Shown here: one piece after another, positions 23,412 through 35,828 of the stretch | Numbering within the stretch: the stretch's first letter is position 1 | Layout of the letters: each line of letters opens with the position of its first letter | Assembly: GCF_014898055.3 (NCBI RefSeq) | Contig: NW_023605194.1 | Location: forward strand, 61,729,361 to 61,793,360 | Length of the DNA stretch: 64,000 bases | Direction of reading: 5' to 3' | Source: Talpa occidentalis | Lineage: Eukaryota; Chordata; Mammalia; Eulipotyphla; Talpidae | The notes under the pieces: generated by a model | Told to the model about the DNA's origin: nothing | Database searches by the model: none | Seen by the model: only the letters and a program-made list of their open reading frames with translations | Translations under genes and position numbers: made by a program

Positions 23412-25250
23412 CCTCAATGATCATACTCTTGAGTGAACAACTTAAACTCATCACATCTAAATATAGATATCAAAAAGTTAAAAAAAAAATAAAAAGACAG
23501 TTCTGGGAACTCTGTCTCTGGTGGAGGCCTGTTACCCATAATTTCCTTCTATCATTTTTCCAATATTCTACCCCATTTAGGAATGTCCATTTGAGATATT
23601 GTTTATACAGAAGAAAACTATGCAGAAATTTAAACAAACATTGGGCACCGATAATGTCAAATATTCCCACTCAACTTACTCCCTAAATATAACTGCAGAT
23701 TTACTGATTTATTATCACCTTCATCTACCTTTTTTCTCAGTCCCATGATTCAATAGTTTCAGAATAAATGTTTTTCCTTTGGCAAGATACTATTTTTTTT
23801 TTTTTTTGGTGGGGGGTTGGTTTTTAAATTCTTTCCAAGACTGACCCTATGGAATTCTCCTCTTGAATCCTTAAACTGAATTAATTCTCTGTGGTGCTTA
23901 TTTGGTCTCAAATGAAGCGACACTGAACAAATGCAGAACTCTGAAGTTCAATGTTGACATTAATAAGCACCTAGATGGGCCCGTTCTTTTCTCGTCTATT
24001 AGTATAATCACGATTTTGTGACCAAATGGTTGCTGACATTGGCAAATGAAGACAGGCGATAATTGCCCGTTATCCAAAATGAGAAACAGAACTGCAGTTG
24101 TCTGTGAACTCTGTAAGAAAATGGACCATATATATCTTGTTTCTCACTGCATTCTCAACTAGCAGAGTGGTTGAATGATAAAATGAATGGCAGGCAAAAC
24201 GTAAGAGAGAGTGAGAAAGGGAGGGCAGAGGTATAGAAAGAAAAAGGACAGTTCTAATCTCCGTTCCACTGTCAGAATGAAACATTTGATTGTCTTTTTT
24301 AAAAACATGCCACAAAAAATGGTTAAGTTACATGTTTAAAAACTGTTTAGGCTAAAAAAAAAAAATAAAGATTAGGGGACAGCTCAAAAATAAATGTGAA
24401 AACTGATCAGGCAGGTGAGCTGTTGTCTACCAAGACCCCATTAAAAAGGGGGGGGGAGGGAAGGCTTAAATAGTAATATTTATAAGGAAGCATTTCCTCA
24501 CAGATATGATTATTAAATACTAAATAAGATTATCAATTGGCCATATAGTCTTCCTTTCTCAAATGTCTTTGAAAACAACAAGAGTGATGCCCATCTGCCT
24601 AGAACAATTTAGGACTATTTCTGCCAAGATGACTTATCAAGCTTCATTCCAATGCTGATAAATTTTTCATTGTTCCTTTCTAGCTATGTCCAAATGGCCA
24701 TTATAAGTAATCCCCTAGGATATTAACATTTGGAGTACATGTGCCTACTGAGGCTTTTAATATAAATGAACATTTAGAGAATAATTTAGGATTGGAAGTC
24801 TCAACCATTTCACATTTCATGAAAGTATGTCAAATTTATGTCAGACTTTTAGATGGAGGACTATATTTTCCCCAATAGAATAGCATGGTTTGTATATAAA
24901 TTGAGCACTCACTTGGGATAGTATGTAACTGTATGGTGTAACAGTAGAGAGGACACCACATTTAAAAATTTAAAACAAAAACAAAAACATTTGGCAGTTA
25001 ATCTTAACCATTCTGCTATAAACGTACAAGAAAATAACACAGAAAAAGATAAAAGAAGTTCTTTAAACTTTTTCAATTATTCAAACTAGCAAGAAATAAT
25101 TTAATGTCAATGGATATTTCCACTGACTCACATCACAAGTAGCTTCGGTAATTTTGCCAAACTCTCCTAGGCCTAAAATGTTTCACTCAGTAATGATTAA
25201 CTTACAGCAATATTTCTATTAAAGATGTATTTGCATCACCCAATATGAAA
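23412..25250. other. Unique sequence
   Basis: No gene recognised. Poly(T)/G runs at about 23788-23822, an A run at 24354-24365 and a G run near 24449 are the only low-complexity marks. Confidence 0.6.
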
Positions 25251-25254
25251 GTAA

Positions 25255-25345
25255 ATAACTGATAAGCAATACTTAATATTTATTAAAGGTGTGCTATGTG
25301 CCAAGCACTGTATTAATTAGGACTTTACATACACTTAGGAAAAAC
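25255..25345 (-). repeat. MIR fragment, antisense
   Basis: The order 'aatatttattaaaggtgtgc', 'tatgtgccaagcactgtatt' and 'gactttacatacacttagga' is the complement of the MIR 3' half. A weak continuation may extend to about 25520. Confidence 0.7.
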
Positions 25346-25689
25346 ACATTAAAAAGAAACTTTCTCTTTCAGTCTCTCTTACTTTATTTATCATTCAACA
25401 AATACTTTCCCAATTTTGACCCATCCAGCCACTCTGCTAGTTGAGAATGCAGTGAGGTATATACAATCATTGTGACTATTTTACAAATGAAAAACACTTG
25501 AGATTTTGAATGGTAATGTGAGATATGAGTATGGATTAGAATGAGAGAAAAATCTGTTCTAAAATGTGGATTTAGTGGAACATTACCTCCTCTCCTTACT
25601 GGGCCAGCCACCAGAGGGTTCCTGGCCTCTGGCAGTTGCACTGAGACACTCAGACCTTCTCTTCCTCGGAGAATCACTTCTCAGAGACA

Positions 25690-26290
25690 CATAGGCCATA
25701 TGTGATTACAGTGGCTCCTTTACTTATTGAGTGACCAATATGAGAGGTGTGAATGAGGAGAGTCAAGGATAATGTCATAGTTTTGGACCTGAGTAAAATG
25801 TGTCAGAAATGTCATTTTCTGAGATGGGGAAAATTGCAGAAAGGACATCTTTGGTAAAGGTAGAAATTGGAAGCTTTATCTTGGGCATGTCAAGTTAGAT
25901 GTGTTTATTAGACAAGCAGGTGGAGTTCCTAAGTAGGCAGGAGTTCAGGGGGAAGGCCCACGCTGAATAAAGATGCACAATTTTTGCGCATCATGAAACT
26001 AGAGGACATGAGTATAGGTGGAGAAGGCAAGAGTACATTGGATTGAGTCCTGGGACATTCCAACATTTGAGGTCTAGAGAAGCTGAGAGAGAATGAGAGT
26101 GGGATTCTAAGAGAGTTAGAAGGATAAAAGAGGGAGTGGTGCCCAAGAAGTCAGTGAGTGCAATCATTATTTCAAGGGGAGAGTGATAGTAACCTATACT
26201 CATGTACTGCAGGTAGGTCAAGTACAATGAAGACGGAGGATTGATGGTTGGATCTAGCAACCTGTAAATCAATAATATCCTTGACAAACT
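25690..26290 (+). repeat. Ancient interspersed repeat, family not named
   Basis: The segment order is one I recognise from an old multicopy mammalian repeat: 'gggcatgtcaagttagatgt' near 25883, 'tattagacaagcaggtggag' near 25906, 'gagttcagggggaaggccca' near 25942, 'tgagtcctgggacattccaa' near 26045 and 'gcaggtaggtcaagtacaat' near 26210. I believe it is an old LINE-associated family but cannot name it with certainty. It has no coding potential. Confidence 0.55.
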
Positions 26291-26329
26291 GACAGTCAGC
26301 TCCAGATACACTTCTTTTTTTCATTTCCC

Positions 26330-26480
26330 ATTAAAAATTCTTTCAAATCATAATTTTTAATGCCTGCATGATATTTGGTAATATAAATGTAGAGTGATTT
26401 AATAAAATTTATATTTAGGATGTTTAGATTACTTTTAATTTTTTACTTTTATAAATAATGCAAAATTATTCTTGAATGTA
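26330..26480 (-). repeat. Ancient L1-like fragment, antisense
   Basis: Diverged complement of an old LINE segment also found at 28.2-28.8 kb and 53.0 kb (here 'tttaatgcctgcatgatatt' and 'tataaataatgcaaaattat'). Confidence 0.5.
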
Positions 26481-27560
26481 AACCACTGATACTGTATTTA
26501 AGGGAATTCAAGTGAGTATAGCATTCATGAAAACAGTGTAAAACAACAAGGGAAATTCTGTTACTAAATAGCATATATAATTATTCTTTGTAAATCTTAT
26601 TTAATTACAATATTTAACACTAAGCGGCTGTTTATAATAATTACTATTTTACAATAGTTATAATATTGTAATAAAGAAGTTGGAAAATTCTGGTACATAA
26701 TAATTTCTTAATAGTGCTGTTTTTATTAGCTATTATTATATTCTCTTTTACTTCTGGAATGTGAATATGTATTGCTACTGTGTTTTCACCATCAAAACTT
26801 AGGATCTTGGCCTTTCCTTCTTGCCTATAAAGTCAGAAGAGAGACACTGGTTACTCTGACAACCTTAAAGTGACTTCAGGAATGTCACCAACAGCATAGC
26901 ATGGCTTTTGAGACCAAATCCAGCAACCAGAACGTTATCATTTTCCTCAATAAAATTCAAACAGCTATCAGTGAGTACAAAGACTGTGACTTTTGGCTGT
27001 TCTTAACCAGATGGATTTTGACACACTTCAGGATGGCAGAATTTGGCTGTCTGGCTTCAACCCCTGCTTGTTCTAGTACAGTTCCCTTGCATCGGAAGCA
27101 CTTCCAAAAGGGTTGGCCTTCAGACCTGTGCCTAAATGAATATTTTTGTACTGATTAGCACTTCTTCATATGTGCATATAAATGGCAATTTATAATGATA
27201 CTCTATAGTTCACAAAACATTTCTTATTCCATTAGTTACCCAATGCTCAGAAAACAGCATGGATAACAAAATCTCCCCATCAGGCCACCATTTTTTACTC
27301 TTCTCTATCCTTCATCACACATGATCAAAAAGTACCTAATCTTTATTTAACATCATCCATGGATCCTAAGTGTCTGTAAGATAGCACACATGTCTGAATG
27401 TGGCATCTACATTTCCTTTGCAATCTCTTCAATCTCTCCCACTACTGCCCATAATCCATTCTGTTCTCCAACCTCAGATCTCCTGTGAGAGCTTCCCCTT
27501 CCTATGTATATGCGCTTTGCTCAGTCTGTCTCTTCTGCTCTATGCAGTGTCTCTCTCACT
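26481..27560. other. Mostly unique sequence
   Basis: No gene recognised. The open frame at 26901-27158 (85 codons) matches no family I know. The pyrimidine-rich part at 27390-27560 may be a weak L2 remnant. Confidence 0.5.
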
Positions 27561-27564
27561 ACTT

Positions 27565-27760
27565 GGCAGGGCAAAGGTTTTGGAATTAGATACACCTATG
27601 TCTCAAATAGGTTTTACATTTACTAGTTGTGTGGCCTTGGAAATTACTGAGCTTCTTAGAACCTCTCTTTATGTCATCTGCAAATGGTGATAATAATAAT
27701 GCCTTTTATGAATAGTGGTGAATTACATAAAATAAGACATCAAAGGTATCGGGCTGAATA
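27565..27760 (+). repeat. MIR SINE
   Basis: 'ttttggaattagatacacct', 'ctagttgtgtggccttggaa', 'gtcatctgcaaatggtgata' and 'gaattacataaaataagaca' follow MIR order. Confidence 0.85.
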
Positions 27761-27857
27761 ACCATAATTTTTCAAAATCTATTTTTGAGTAGATAGCACA
27801 TGATTCAAAACTAAAAAAAAAAAAAAAAAACAATGTTTGAAAGAACAGATTTTCCGA
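27761..27857 (-). repeat. Ancient L1-like sequence with A18 run, left of the SINE
   Basis: Probably the left end of the old LINE fragment that continues after 28129. It holds an uninterrupted A run at 27813-27830. Confidence 0.4.
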
Positions 27858-28128
27858 GGCCTCCCTGGTGGCACAGCACTATGAAACAATCTGCTGCCTC
27901 TACAGCACGAGTTCAATCCCTGGACAGCCAGAGAGCTACCCACATGGTGCAGGAGACTTCTCCTGCCTAGCCTGCTGTTCCCCTCAGCAGTGTGTTTCAG
28001 TCAGTCTGCCTGTTCTGTTCCCCACTCTGTCTCTGGTGAATCCTTTCAACCCCTCCCCCCAACACACACACATCTCTGGCCTGTACCCCAGCTCTTATAT
28101 GCGTAAATAAATAAATTGTTAAAAAAAG
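27858..28128 (+). mobile_element. tRNA-derived SINE, older subfamily
   Basis: Head ggcctccctggtggcacagc, end ccccagctcttatatgcgta with AATAAA repeats. A small CA/C-rich expansion lies at 28049-28072. The flanks share only 'agatt', so the duplication is uncertain. Confidence 0.92.
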
Positions 28129-28411
28129 GATAGATTAACCTTTCAACCCATCTCCCAGATGAAGTTCCCCTACCGGAGGCTTTATTTTCCCCAATATTTT
28201 GCACATCATTTTAAGAGATATTACACACAATGGTGGTATACATATATAGTCTTTCACATCTTTCCTATCTTACCTCATAACAGATCTTGTAGAGCCATTC
28301 TTATTGCACATAAACATCCATTTTATTTTTTTTTAAACAACTGTAGTGCTTTATGTTATGGATGCACCATGTTTAAATAAATCATTCCCCTATGGATAGA
28401 CTTTAAAACTA
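28129..28411 (-). repeat. Ancient L1-like fragment, antisense, part 1
   Basis: Complement of an old LINE segment: 'tgctttatgttatggatgca' near 28348, then 'aataaatcattcccctatgg' near 28376. It resumes after a nested insertion at about 28640. Confidence 0.6.
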
Positions 28412-28640
28412 TTCACAGTCTTCTTTCCTCAACACTTTATTTTAAAAGTTTTCAAACATATACAAGTTGAATTTTCCAGTAAACACTCACGCATCCACTA
28501 GTTAGATTCTATAAATAATATTTTAATAATTACTTTATCATTTATCTAATTTATCTGTCCATACTGCTTATATTTTATTAATTTCAGAATATGTCACATA
28601 TACCATTAGACCTCCATCAAAATACTTAATGCATATCATC
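28412..28640 (-). repeat. Nested ancient L1 3'-UTR-like fragment
   Basis: 'actttattttaaaagttttc' near 28434 and 'gtaaacactcacgcatccac' near 28480 resemble the antisense of a different old LINE 3' end (compare 52.5 kb). It splits the surrounding fragment in two. Confidence 0.5.
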
Positions 28641-28900
28641 TATAATTGGATGTTAAACTTTTGCTATTACTAGTTGTGCTGCAATAAAAACTTGTATAAA
28701 CACTATTGTACATGTGTGCATATTTCTTAGAAAATAAATCTCTGAGAACGTGCACTTAGAATTTTAAGGGATATTGTCAAATTTCCCCTGTTGAGATCAT
28801 AACATTTGACACAACCACCTGAAATGTAGGACTCACTCTCTTTTAACTTTTACATAATTATTGAATATTTAAATATTTGCTAATACCAAAGGTAAACAAA
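28641..28900 (-). repeat. Ancient L1-like fragment, antisense, part 2
   Basis: 'ttttgctattactagttgtg' near 28661 and 'gggatattgtcaaatttccc' near 28769 continue the 28129-28411 element in consensus order. Confidence 0.55.
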
Positions 28901-30600
28901 TATCTTATAATCTCATTTTGTGTGTATGTATTTTTTTCTTTTAAATACAAAATAAAGCAATGACTTTGGTTTGCATTGTCAGGCAGAATGTCACCGCAAA
29001 CAATGGTTTTCTGGCTCTGACCACTGGCTATAATGTAACAGAATCATGTTAAGGGAAATGGATAAAGTGAACACCACTTCTTACCATGCCCCCTCATATT
29101 GCCAGCCTCCCTCTGCCATCATGTTGGATGTGGCAGAGATCACTCATCAATCAGTTCAGGGCAGAACTACAGGGAGGGGCTGATCACTGTGTTCTCCACC
29201 TACACCCAGACTTACCACCACAGAAGTAACTGTGGCTGTAGCCTGGACTCCTGTGCAGGAATGTGGCTCTGGCAGTGGCTGACAAGAGGGCAAAAGGACC
29301 TCTTGTTAAATGAAGATGTTGGATGAATGAATGAATGGTTCAGCTGCAGGGGTCAAGAAATAATTCATTCAGGCAGATGTCTTTGACACCTAACTCCCAA
29401 ACCTGCCAGCTGCATGAGCAGAAGCCATCTCCCTTGGAAAAGAGGTCAGTGGGATTGGAGGCCATAGTCTTCCTATCAAGTCTTTCAAGGAAAGGGCTTC
29501 AAGGTGCAGGGCTCCTGGTCCTTCTCTTAACCATATCATCCACTTTTCCCACTCTCACTTTGTGTGCTTCTTCTTTGCTACCACCTTGCTGTTTGTTGAT
29601 GTGTACCTTGCCCCCTTGCTTCTATCACTCTCAAATTATCAGCTGTAAGAAGGAGATGATTCTCTGTATCTGTGTTTCTCTTTCTTCTTTTCCTTTTCTT
29701 TTTCTAGAAGAATTCCTCATGGGGTCAGGCTTCTCAAAGTCTTATGACTTTACCTCTTCCTTGTCCTCATCAGGTATCAGGGAGTATGTGGTTCTACCTG
29801 GTCACATGAAACAATCCTTTATAGCCACACTTCCTGCAGCCTTAAAGATGATCTTCTGTCCAGTGGAAGGACCACCTCTGTCTCTCTTCTTGGTCAATGA
29901 TAATGTTGTTAGGGTTGACGTTTTTCCCAGTCCCTTGGTTGACAGCTTTTATCCTACCATTTTTCATCTCTTGGCCAATAAGCTCCACCCAAAATATGTA
30001 TAACATCTACTATCTCAGAGGGTTACTTCACGAAAGAGGATGACATGAAAATCTGATGGACTACACCTTGCTTCTGACAGCCTGGGATTTTGACAAAATC
30101 CATAGTCTGTCACCATAACAACCTCTTTTTGGAAAATAGTGTAGAGATCAGGCAAGTTTTCCATGGTCTCAGATCTTGTTGAATTCATCCTTAGTGTTCT
30201 GTGGCTCCTCCATTTCTCTCCTGAGAAAGCTAATTCATGTGTCTCATTTATCAGCACCCAGTCCCCCAACTGCAGCATTGTGCTGACATGCCAATTTCTA
30301 TTTTTTTTCTTTTTAATATGTTTAACAGCCACATGGATTTCTTTTTCTTCCAACTCTCTATTCTTCTGCCCACTTTTCTACTAGACTACTAACCTTTCAT
30401 ACTAATTAGAAGTTTTTATATATAAAGGAAATGAGCACTTTCCAGTATGAATTGCAAATATTATTTCCAAGTTTTTCATTTCTTTGATTTTAATATGACT
30501 TATTTTTCCCAGAAAAACTTAATATTATTATACCTCAGTAAATTTATAATTTACCATAGATCAGTATACATACTGATCTAGTGTTTCTTCATCATTACTA
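28901..30600. other. Unique sequence with a 222-codon open frame of unknown meaning
   Basis: No recognised gene. A frame is open at 29335-30003 on the plus strand. The conceptual protein is Ser/Leu/Cys-rich with hydrophobic stretches, no motif I know, and no visible splice or promoter context. The opposite strand has a 112-codon frame at 30015-30353 that I also cannot place. Confidence 0.4.
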
Positions 30601-30604
30601 CCCG

Positions 30605-31020
30605 GGTCTCAACCTTCACAATGGTTCACTCAAACTCCACCGAATTATTTGCAAGGTCTAATTGTGCTGTGTCTTTCCCACCTATGAGTTCTTTTGTATG
30701 CTTCTTCTTCATGGAACATACTCTCAGAATTCTTGTGTTGGCTGGTTGCTACCAGTCATTTAATGCTTGGCTAGAAGTCTGCTTCTATAGCTACGGGTTT
30801 CCTTATTCCCCAAGGCTGGCTTCAGTGGTTTTGCCCTGTGTTTTTCATAGTATAGCATTGTGCATCCTGGTCAGAACATTGTGCTTCTTTAATGTAATTC
30901 ACTATATCCTTGCTTTTTTCCTTAGATCCTTGGAGAAAAGGACTGATTTACTCATGCATTATTGCGTTTAGTTCAGGAACTGGCATATAAGGAGGCGATC
31001 GATAAATGCTGAAGAAAAAA
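30605..31020 (+). repeat. L2 LINE 3' end
   Basis: The stretch follows the order of the L2 ORF end and 3' tail: 'ttcttcatggaacatactct' near 30703, 'tccttggagaaaaggactga' near 30927, 'caggaactggcatataagga' near 30973 and 'ataaatgctgaagaaaaaaa' near 31001. Confidence 0.6.
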
Positions 31021-31074
31021 ATGAGGAGACAAGAAAAAAGGGAATGATGGCGAGAGAGAGCAATATATACAAGG

Positions 31075-31493
31075 TGTTATAGACTGAGTTGTGTCTCCCT
31101 CTGCACCATTGTGTCTCTCCCCCGCCAATTCATCTAAAGAAGCTCTAACTCCCAGTACCTCAAAATGTAACTGTAGAAACAGGGGCTTTAAAGATTTAAG
31201 GTAAAATAATGAGACCCTTAAAGTGGGCCCTATACCAATCTGACTGGTATCTTTATTAGAAGAGGAAATCTGCACACACAGACATAGCAGGGAGCACTGC
31301 ACAGAGGAAAGACCCTATGTGGCCACAGCAAGAAGGTGGCTGCCTGCAAACAAGGGAGAGAGGCCTCAGGAGAATTTACCCACACCTTGATTAGGACTCA
31401 TCATCTCCAAAACTGTGAAAAAATACACCTATGATGTTTAAGTCTTCCAGTCTTTGATATTTTGCTCTTGTGGCCCCAGCAAACTAAAACACA
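31075..31493 (+). mobile_element. MaLR-like (ERVL-MaLR) solo LTR
   Basis: Starts tgttatagactgagttgtgt. It contains 'aactcccagtacctcaaaat', 'gtgggccctataccaatctg', 'gactggtatctttattagaa' and 'gaagaggaaatctgcacaca' in the order of a well-known MaLR-type LTR. It closes with 'ccccagcaaactaaaacaca'. There is no internal retroviral sequence. The 5-bp flanks do not match, as is common in very old copies. The exact subfamily is not assigned. Confidence 0.65.
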
Positions 31494-32600
31494 ACCCCCT
31501 AGAAAACTAATAAGAGGGTTAGAAGATACAAAAGAAAAGATGGCTAGGTTAAGAGCTATCTAAGTGTAGACCATTAGAAGTATATAGAAGATTCTTATGT
31601 CTTGGCAAGTATGTAACAACTGAGAGAAAACATGGTCCTTTATTTTCTACTCAGAACAAAGAGATGAAGCTGACTTTAAAGTGAAGTCTGTTTTCTAGAT
31701 TATAATGTGAACATATAATTAAATTTTATTTTGATTTGGTAAGGCTCTCTTAGTTATAATTCTCATGCAGTTCAGTCATAAACTATAATGGATTTACATG
31801 GTGAGAATTTAGTCTGATTATAATAAGCCACTTGAGCTTAAGAGGCACATGCATTCAGAGTACTATTGCATTGTTGGGCCTGTTTAGAAATCCCCATAAT
31901 TTTTAGTCTGTCAATAAATTTGGATGGTATTTTTCTGATTTAGAATTTCTTTCTTTACTACTGGGTTAGTTTGTTTCAAAGAGATGCTTTTCTTAGAAAA
32001 TGAAATTTGACACACTGGCACACTCAATGGCATTATGTAAAAATTACTATGGGACATGAAATCTTGGGAGTGCTTTTGTGGTCCTGTTTCACTTCTTATG
32101 GTGGCCATACTTTCATATTGAAAACTACCCGCCAACTTTGACAAACCATTCATTTTCCTTCATGTTTTGGGTAAGTCAATCAATATATCTATGCCAGTAC
32201 ATAAATCATTAAAGTGAAATAAACTAATGGTGGCTTTGCATCTCAAAATATGATTGCAACTGTGAAACTGTAGTCTCTCTAGATTATGATAGCTATGATC
32301 TGGAGGCTACATGGTTAATTTCCCTGACAGACTATAAAAATCACTCAGCTAGGAATGGTGAAAGCTGCTAATCAGGAAGATAACCTTTGAAAGCCTTGTT
32401 CCTTTCATAATGGTTGCTAGTTAAATATGAACATCTGGGAAATCATTATGAATTCATTGTGCATAAATCTATTGCCCCATGTACAGAATTCCTTTTTATT
32501 ACAAACAGACTTTCTATAATAAGGAAAGAACAAATGTATCACCTTTTTTTTTTTACTATGCACATATTTGATGCAACGTTTATTAACAAAAATGGACGTT
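31494..32600. other. Unique sequence
   Basis: No gene or recognisable repeat. No open frame above 80 codons. Confidence 0.55.
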
Positions 32601-32604
32601 GCTC

Positions 32605-32725
32605 TTCGATGTCCATAACACTAGCCGTAAAATGAGGATAATCATACTTAGTTGAGAACATATCTAAAAGATTTAATGATTTAGCAATGCTTTGAGAATT
32701 TAAGTGCTTTGAATGTGCTAATTTT
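32605..32725 (+). repeat. MIR fragment
   Basis: 'actagccgtaaaatgaggat' near 32621 followed by 'atttaatgatttagcaatgc' and 'aatttaagtgctttgaatgt' fits the MIR 3' half. Confidence 0.55.
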
Positions 32726-33004
32726 TATGATGCTGTCTCAGAGGTTCACTTTGATATTTATCTTATGTGTACATAATATAAATAAAATTAAATGTCCTTT
32801 CATTTCACATATACAACACAGGTTGATAAATTTAAGTGATTTCCACATGCCATTATTTATTCTTCTAATACTCCACTGGTAATCTAGGCACAATCTTTCA
32901 GTATGTAACCTACACTATTCAGTGAAGTTATTTGTTCTTGATATCTTGTAGTATAAATGGCCTGAAGGACTAAGTCAGTTATAAGTGAAAAGTCAAAGAG
33001 GGTC

Positions 33005-33424
33005 TGTAGCGGCAGGAGGGCACAGTGCAGGATCTCTATGATCCGAGCAGACGGGTGAAGGAGGAGTCTTGGAGCCCTCAGTAAAGCCTGTAAATCCTTA
33101 CAGGCTTTTATTGCATTTACCAGATACATGGCAGGCAGGGTTGCTGGTGGGGCCAGGAGGCTGGCAGGCCTCCTAGCCCCTGGCAAGTCTTCACTCTTTC
33201 TGGGCTCTCTGGCGTTCTCTTGTGGTGTCTGCCTCTCTTTCACTCTGCTGGCGTCCCCGTGATGCTACCCTTATAAGCCCAGTCTCAGGCCAGGTGTACC
33301 CACCTACATATGCCCACACCCTACTCCAGGTGCCCACCACCAGGCATGCATTCAGGACCGCAAGGATCCATCATCAATCCTAATGGCGGGAGGACAGAAA
33401 AGCCTGACAATTATTTACCCTACA
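33005..33424 (-). mobile_element. Solo LTR, family A, copy 1
   Basis: A complete LTR (420 bp) on the minus strand, starting TGTAGGGTAAATAATTGTCA and ending in TACA. Its ends are fixed by an exact 5-bp duplication, gggtc, at 33000-33004 and 33425-33429. TATA-like cttataag is at 33270-33277, and AATAAA (complement of 33107-33112) is followed by GCCTG. No gag/pol/env sequence adjoins it, so it is the product of LTR-LTR recombination. The 119-codon minus frame across it is incidental. Confidence 0.95.
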
Positions 33425-33429
33425 GGGTC

Positions 33430-34280
33430 TTATAAATTTAACTGAATATTTTTCCCACCTAGCAAAACTTGATTGCCAATGCTGAAAGATGTTGAGAGGC
33501 CCTCTTCATGCCACTGGAAAAGGAACACTGAACTTTACACAATGGGAAACAATGAACAGATTATAGCTCTGCCTAATTGTATTAAGACACTAGGGCTCTT
33601 CTGTTATAAATCTTAGTTTTCTGAAGTGTGTAACTAGGACAGACCATAATCCCAAAAGAAACTTAATTGAAAGTTGTTTTTAAAAACATGGTAGAAGAGA
33701 TTTCTCCTTTTAGTGTTGCCAAATAGAACTGACTCTGGATGTTTCTTCATTGTCACTTCAGCCAAGTTAGACCATAATGAGAACCAGTCTTCTTGTCTTT
33801 AAATTTAACAGCTTAAATAAAATTAAAAATCTAAATTCATTATTAATATCCATAAAAAGAGCCTTGAAAAATTTCAGCATTAGAGTATACATTTATCCAT
33901 AATAGTAACATAGATATGCATAATATAACCCACAGGCAAATTATTGTAGCTCCGTTCATTTATGCTTATGGATAAGGGATTTCTTTTCCCAACAATGTTT
34001 TCCTGCATTAATATTAGAGAAAATATTTCAATACAACAATGTGAAAAAAAATTATAGCTAAAATAGAAGGATAAAATGCTACGTAAATTAGGTCAGAAAA
34101 TCTTGTTAGGGACCCTCATAAGATGCAATTTACATTTGTGACACTTAACAAAACAGTAGTTGAATGAGTGTCAGTATGATTAGTTTGTTATTCATCTCTC
34201 CCATCAGACAGTGAACAGGAGTGCTGAAGCACTTGTTTTGAAAAATAACTATCTAAGAAGAGGGGATAAGGGCAAGTAAG
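33430..34280. other. Unique sequence
   Basis: No gene or repeat recognised. Confidence 0.55.
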
Positions 34281-34282
34281 AA

Positions 34283-34505
34283 GAACTAACATTTATTGTC
34301 TGCGTACTATATGTCAGCTTCTATAATACAGATGCTTCATTTCCTTTATTACTCGCAATAGCTCTGGACAGAAAAGTATTAGAGTCTCCATTAAGCAGCT
34401 GGAAAATAGAAGAGATTAAGTGACCATCTCCATTAGGAGAGCTAAGTCCAGGACTAAATCCCAACCTAGGACTTTTTCCATTTGACCATAATGCATCCTC
34501 AAGGC
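34283..34505 (-). repeat. MIR SINE, antisense
   Basis: 'aactaacatttattgtctgc', 'tgtcagcttctataatacag', 'gtctccattaagcagctgga' and 'aagtccaggactaaatccca' are the complement of a nearly complete MIR. Confidence 0.8.
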
Positions 34506-34989
34506 AAGAAATCCTTTGGCTTTGATTTCATGAAGTGTAGTTATCATATGAAGATCTTAGCTATCATAATATAGACAATATAATTTCGCACATTTTAATC
34601 ATATTTTGAGACATTACTTGACCTCACTTAATGATTTACATGCCACTACAGATGTACTGATTAACCCAAAATAGGAAAGAAAATGAACAGTTTGTCAAAG
34701 TTGGCATGCATTGTCTTTCTCCAGACTTTACATGAGTAGTACATAAACTCAGTTGCAAATTGAAATCAGGTGAGGAACAATTTAAAAAGTATCTGGTCTC
34801 AGAACCAAAGACCCTGACTCAGAAGACCTGGACTTATCAGAGGCATTTCTAGTTTAAAAGATGCCTACAGGTGAATCTAATGCATATTTTGGCTTAGAGC
34901 TCTGTTCTTTCCAAATCTAGCAAATGCACTATCACTATCCTTCTCCAAATTTTAAGCAGCTTCCTAGTTAAAAGGGGAGGAAGTGTATG

Positions 34990-35095
34990 CATACTGACAT
35001 TTACTGAACATCTTCTTAAATTCCAGGTATTGTATACAAGGTTTTCACATATTATCACCCTCCTCATGTATCTTATTTAGCAGAAATAGACGTCA
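34990..35095 (-). repeat. MIR fragment, antisense
   Basis: 'tgacatttactgaacatctt', 'aaattccaggtattgtatac' and 'ttcacatattatcaccctcc' match the antisense MIR 3' half. Confidence 0.55.
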
Positions 35096-35828
35096 ATCTT
35101 ATCAATGCTTACTTAGCCCAGTTGTTTCTTTAATCTTTTGAAAACAATAGACATACCTTATTTCTAGAATTTTATCACTCTCATAAAAATTTCAAACACC
35201 ATTGTACATTACAACATCTCATTAATGTCCAAATAAAAAAATAGGAAAAAAGTCTTCTACGTCCAAGAAACTAAAGAGTTTATGTTGTGCTACTTCCTGA
35301 TCCTACCTATTAAAATACAGTATCTCTATAGTCTTATGCAAGCCTCTGCCTCCAGGCTGTGTTTAAACATTTGACACAGAGCCGGGAATGGACTGCAATC
35401 GAGACAAGGCCATGCATGAGATGGGAGTTGGTTTCTGCTTTTCCAGATCAGAGCCTTACCCCAGGGTCCTTGCATGTGTTGCTAAAATCCAGGTACTGAA
35501 ACTCTTCTTAGTGAAAGCATTCAGTTGTCTTGGTTTTGGCCATTGGTGGGGGATAGCAGGTGTTTTCAGTGTCACAGACCTGGGTTACAGATGATAGCCT
35601 TGGTGATCTACCTGGCTCTCCCTGCAAGTTCAGGCTCTAGTTATTCTATATTGCATGTTTCAAGCTCAAGCCAGTAATCACCATTCAGCACTCCCGCTCC
35701 TAGAGTTCTCTAATAGTGCAGCCTCTGTTCTGTGCATACCCTTATCCAGATGCAGTGCCAGATCTCTAAAGTCCCCAATATGGGTGTATGTCCTTGAATA
35801 AACAGCTGTTGGGGGATCCATACAGCAG
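35096..35828. other. Unique sequence
   Basis: No gene recognised. Somewhat higher GC from 35340. No repeat I can name. Confidence 0.5.

Noticed and set aside
32884..33243. 119-codon minus-strand frame
   Set aside because: Largely within the solo LTR at 33005-33424.
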